Of a stretch of 64,000 nucleotides of DNA, positions 61,542 through 64,000 are shown one piece after another. Below the pieces are notes generated by a model. The model was not told the origin of the DNA. It did no database searches and saw nothing but the letters and a program-made list of their open reading frames with translations. The stretch is from Stratiolaelaps scimitus. Lineage: Eukaryota; Arthropoda; Arachnida; Mesostigmata; Laelapidae. The DNA lies in contig JABWDB010000035.1 of NCBI GenBank assembly GCA_019614645.1, positions 992,001 to 1,056,000 on the forward strand, written 5' to 3'. Position numbers and translations under genes: made by a program. Numbering within the stretch: position 1 is the stretch's first letter; each line of letters opens with the position of its first letter.

Positions 61542-61860
61542 ATTTTTGAACATTAGAATTACGGTATACGCCGAGTTTAACAATTGTACAACACACGGAT
61601 TATGTTTACGGATTATTTCTAAAGGATTTTTCTTTTCGCCTCTGCTGCAAGCCTTTTGGCCGAGTAGAGTAAACGAATCTCGCGAGAAAGCAAGCCCCGA
61701 GCAGTCGGCTATAATATTCCCTAACGGCGAATGCTATCACGAACTCAGTCGGCCTGCGGGAGCCGTTCATTTATTCAACGCGGATATTGGGAAGGCTATA
61801 TTACTTGGGATAATTCCTATTGACATTTTAAAGGCAAGAAGCGAAACGCAAAATAAATGA
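61542..61860 (+). CDS. Hypothetical terminal exon, unassigned
   Basis: A 104-codon frame (MNIRITVYAEFNNCTTHGLC to KARSETQNK) lies just after a splice-acceptor-like TATACTTTACAG at 61530-61541 and ends at TGA 61858-61860. AATAAA overlaps the end, and another AATAAA follows near 62043. Composition is protein-like, without microsatellite-encoded runs. I recognise no domain and no neighbouring exon, so this is only a candidate last exon. Confidence 0.2.
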
Positions 61861-64000
61861 AACACATTTACTTTCGACAGATCATAAAGGATTGTAAAGA
61901 TGTCCGGGATGACGTCCATGCCAAGGGTGATGCATATACTCCATTAAATAGACGGCAGGGGAAGTATAGTGGATAGCGGGCGTTTGTTAAAGCATCTTGA
62001 TTATGTTTGACCTTTTAATGTAATCAGTTTATAAATAATTGAAATAAAGTCGAGATTAAGAAAAGAACGTGTCGCTGATTGGGTGAAGTTCACGTCAGCT
62101 CAATCGGCCGCGAATGTTTCAGACGTAAACCCATCGCTGACTGAACTGGAGGTTACGTAGCATAACCTAGAAATGATACTGCAAGAAAAAATTAATCAAA
62201 TCCTCGATTACTCATTGCTACTAATTGGGTATCGAACGAAGACCAAATTGCTTACGTCTAAAGTCGTAACTTTTGACAGAAACCAGCGCTTTAAAGTGCT
62301 ATCATCGCTGGTCACACACAGCCGCCATCTGCAAGCTAAGTTCACCCTCGAAATTTATATCCGAGTTCAGCCCGCAGATAGTTCAGACCCGCTTAAGCTC
62401 TAACTAGTGGCAAACAATCCTAATCGAGTAAACAGGTAATGGGTAAATCATGCTCTAGAAGTGATGTCTTGCAACATTCGTATCTGATACTACCGCAAAA
62501 TACACTTTGGTTAGTGGCAGGAATTTGTCTCCTATGAATTCTTCGAAGTTGAATATGAAGGTTTGCCTGCTTAAAATAGAATTCGATGCGACCACTAATT
62601 TTCTAGAGCTACATATGTCCTGCTGGAGTAGAGGGTCGAGTCTGAGTAGATTACCGAAGTGTAATATGTCATCGAAATGTATCGAAATTTCAAGTCAGCG
62701 GATGAAAATGGTCCTCTTCATGAGTAGCATAGCTGATTTCTGATCACGATTGAGGGACGCTGCTCAAGCACTCAATAAACATAATTACCTAATTTTCTTA
62801 TCCAAATATAGCCTCTGCATGTCGACATTCCCCAGCAGGTTGACATCTCTCGCCCCATGAACACCCGTATTATTACGAAAGTATGCTAGGCTAGCAGATG
62901 CTCTCTCCTCCGCAGCACCAATCAGATAACCGAGCCGAACTACAAAATATCGCGCACATGTTCCTCAGCGGCGCAACGAGGCTTACACGTCACATGTACG
63001 CGCATCCAGATGGGGGCCGATAGGTCACTACAAATGTAATAAGAACTCGGAAACATAACGTAAATCCTACACGTCGTCAACCTGAGCCTTTCGGTATCCG
63101 CTGAAGCTAGCCTTGGGCCACTGTCTGTATATGGTGGTTGATTTGTCTCGTACGTTCTCTGCCGTGCAGGCCTAAAATGAGTTAGTCAATTTATGGGCAA
63201 ATCCGATTTGTTGACAACCTCTCGCTACCTCGTATGTCAACCCACAGCAGTTTGAGAACTCAGCAAGTCCATACCACGCGCCACTCTCTCTCTCTCTTCT
63301 TGTCAACATCGTTGTTGTTGTTATCTGTTCCATCTTCGATAGTATTTATTACGTGTTGCTTAACCTTTGTCGCGTGTTGGCTTTTTGATGAGCCTTGGTA
63401 TTGTCTGAGTTGCCTTGGACGCTAGGAGTGCTCAATTTATGGAGCGATACATGGCCCTTGTTCTGCACACTCGCCACTTCTATATATATATATATCCATG
63501 CAACTCAATCATATATATAGGCCCAGTTGAGAGCCACATTACATTGTGCATGCGTCCTCATAAAGCTTAAACAATCCGAAAACGGATTTACAATGAAAAT
63601 AAGGAAAGTTATCGACACAAACTCGCTCCATAATTGTTCTAAAACAAAATTTCATTTATGTAAAAATTGTTGTCGAACTGAACATTGCACTCAACTAACG
63701 ATTGAGAGTTGTTGATTTAATATACAATAGTTAAGAGAAACTGGGCTATCCCCACAATATTCTAATTCTATCTACAAATACATCGATCCTCAGAACCTGT
63801 GGGATGTTTGTTCGGGGCCCAAACAAACAGGTGGAATATTCAACTGCGCCTTATATACATATAAACTTAGGCTTAGTGCAATTTCTCGCTTTTCCTTGTT
63901 TGCTCCGCTAACAAATTCAATTGCACTGCGATGTCGTCATGTCGAATTGTCCAGTTCCATGTGATATGCTATACTATATTGTACGTCATGCCAATATAAG

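Larger units (their letters stand above)
58247..64000. other. Stretch without a recognised gene
   Basis: Contains (TA)n at 58263-58280, 60459-60487 and 63480-63494, and a CG/CA run at 59044-59067. The most gene-like frame is 61546-61860 (+), annotated separately. Nothing else is assignable. Confidence 0.45.

Noticed and set aside
1..64000. CRISPR array or prokaryotic defence system
   Set aside because: Repeats are microsatellites or retroelements; there are no regularly spaced direct repeats and no prokaryotic gene organisation.

Overview
The window looks like eukaryotic nuclear DNA, most likely from an arthropod. It is AT-rich, with many (TA)n and (ATT)n microsatellites and several GC-rich islands. 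There are no operons, ribosome binding sites or CRISPR arrays. A mite or other chelicerate would fit, but nothing in the sequence proves it. I recognise no intact host gene; nearly all short open frames look like chance. The protein signal that can be named belongs to broken transposable elements, so the window reads as intergenic or intronic sequence with a layered history of insertions.

Layout. Positions 1-5000 hold microsatellites, two copies of a tRNA-derived SINE (here SINE-A), a copy of a short element (element B) with exact 15-bp target duplications, and weaker tRNA-like heads. At 5069-5540 (-) lies the 3' half of a dead mariner element with one recognisable end. Positions 5541-14445 have no recognised gene. 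At 14446-19470 (-) sits a degenerate Ty3/Gypsy element resembling the mag lineage, with very short LTRs (about 50-80 bp), PBS, gag, zinc knuckles, protease, reverse transcriptase, RNase H, integrase and PPT. It carries a nested non-LTR retrotransposon (about 17610-18695). From 19.5 to 34 kb there are more SINE-A copies (one at 28375-28563 with a perfect 20-bp target duplication), a 3' fragment of a second retroelement (24341-24544), and a 102-bp near-perfect palindrome (29931-30032).

GC-rich islands lie at 34.7-35.6, 43.0-43.6 and 56.7-57.7 kb. They resemble promoter or first-exon regions, and the first contains a possible signal-peptide exon. From 48.4 to 52.1 kb is a mobile-element cluster: the longer copy of element B, another SINE-A, a LINE ORF1 remnant (zinc knuckles) joined to a hairpin and a (CTTTAC)n tail, and a reverse-transcriptase pseudogene lacking its catalytic centre. 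A solo copy of the (CTTTAC)n tail, again preceded by a hairpin, lies at 58.1-58.25 kb.

The most interesting pattern is a network of short retroposed elements. SINE-A and element B are unrelated in the body but end in the same roughly 15-base 3' tail next to a small hairpin, and both are flanked by target duplications of 15-20 bp. This suggests one LINE machinery that mobilises both by recognising that tail.
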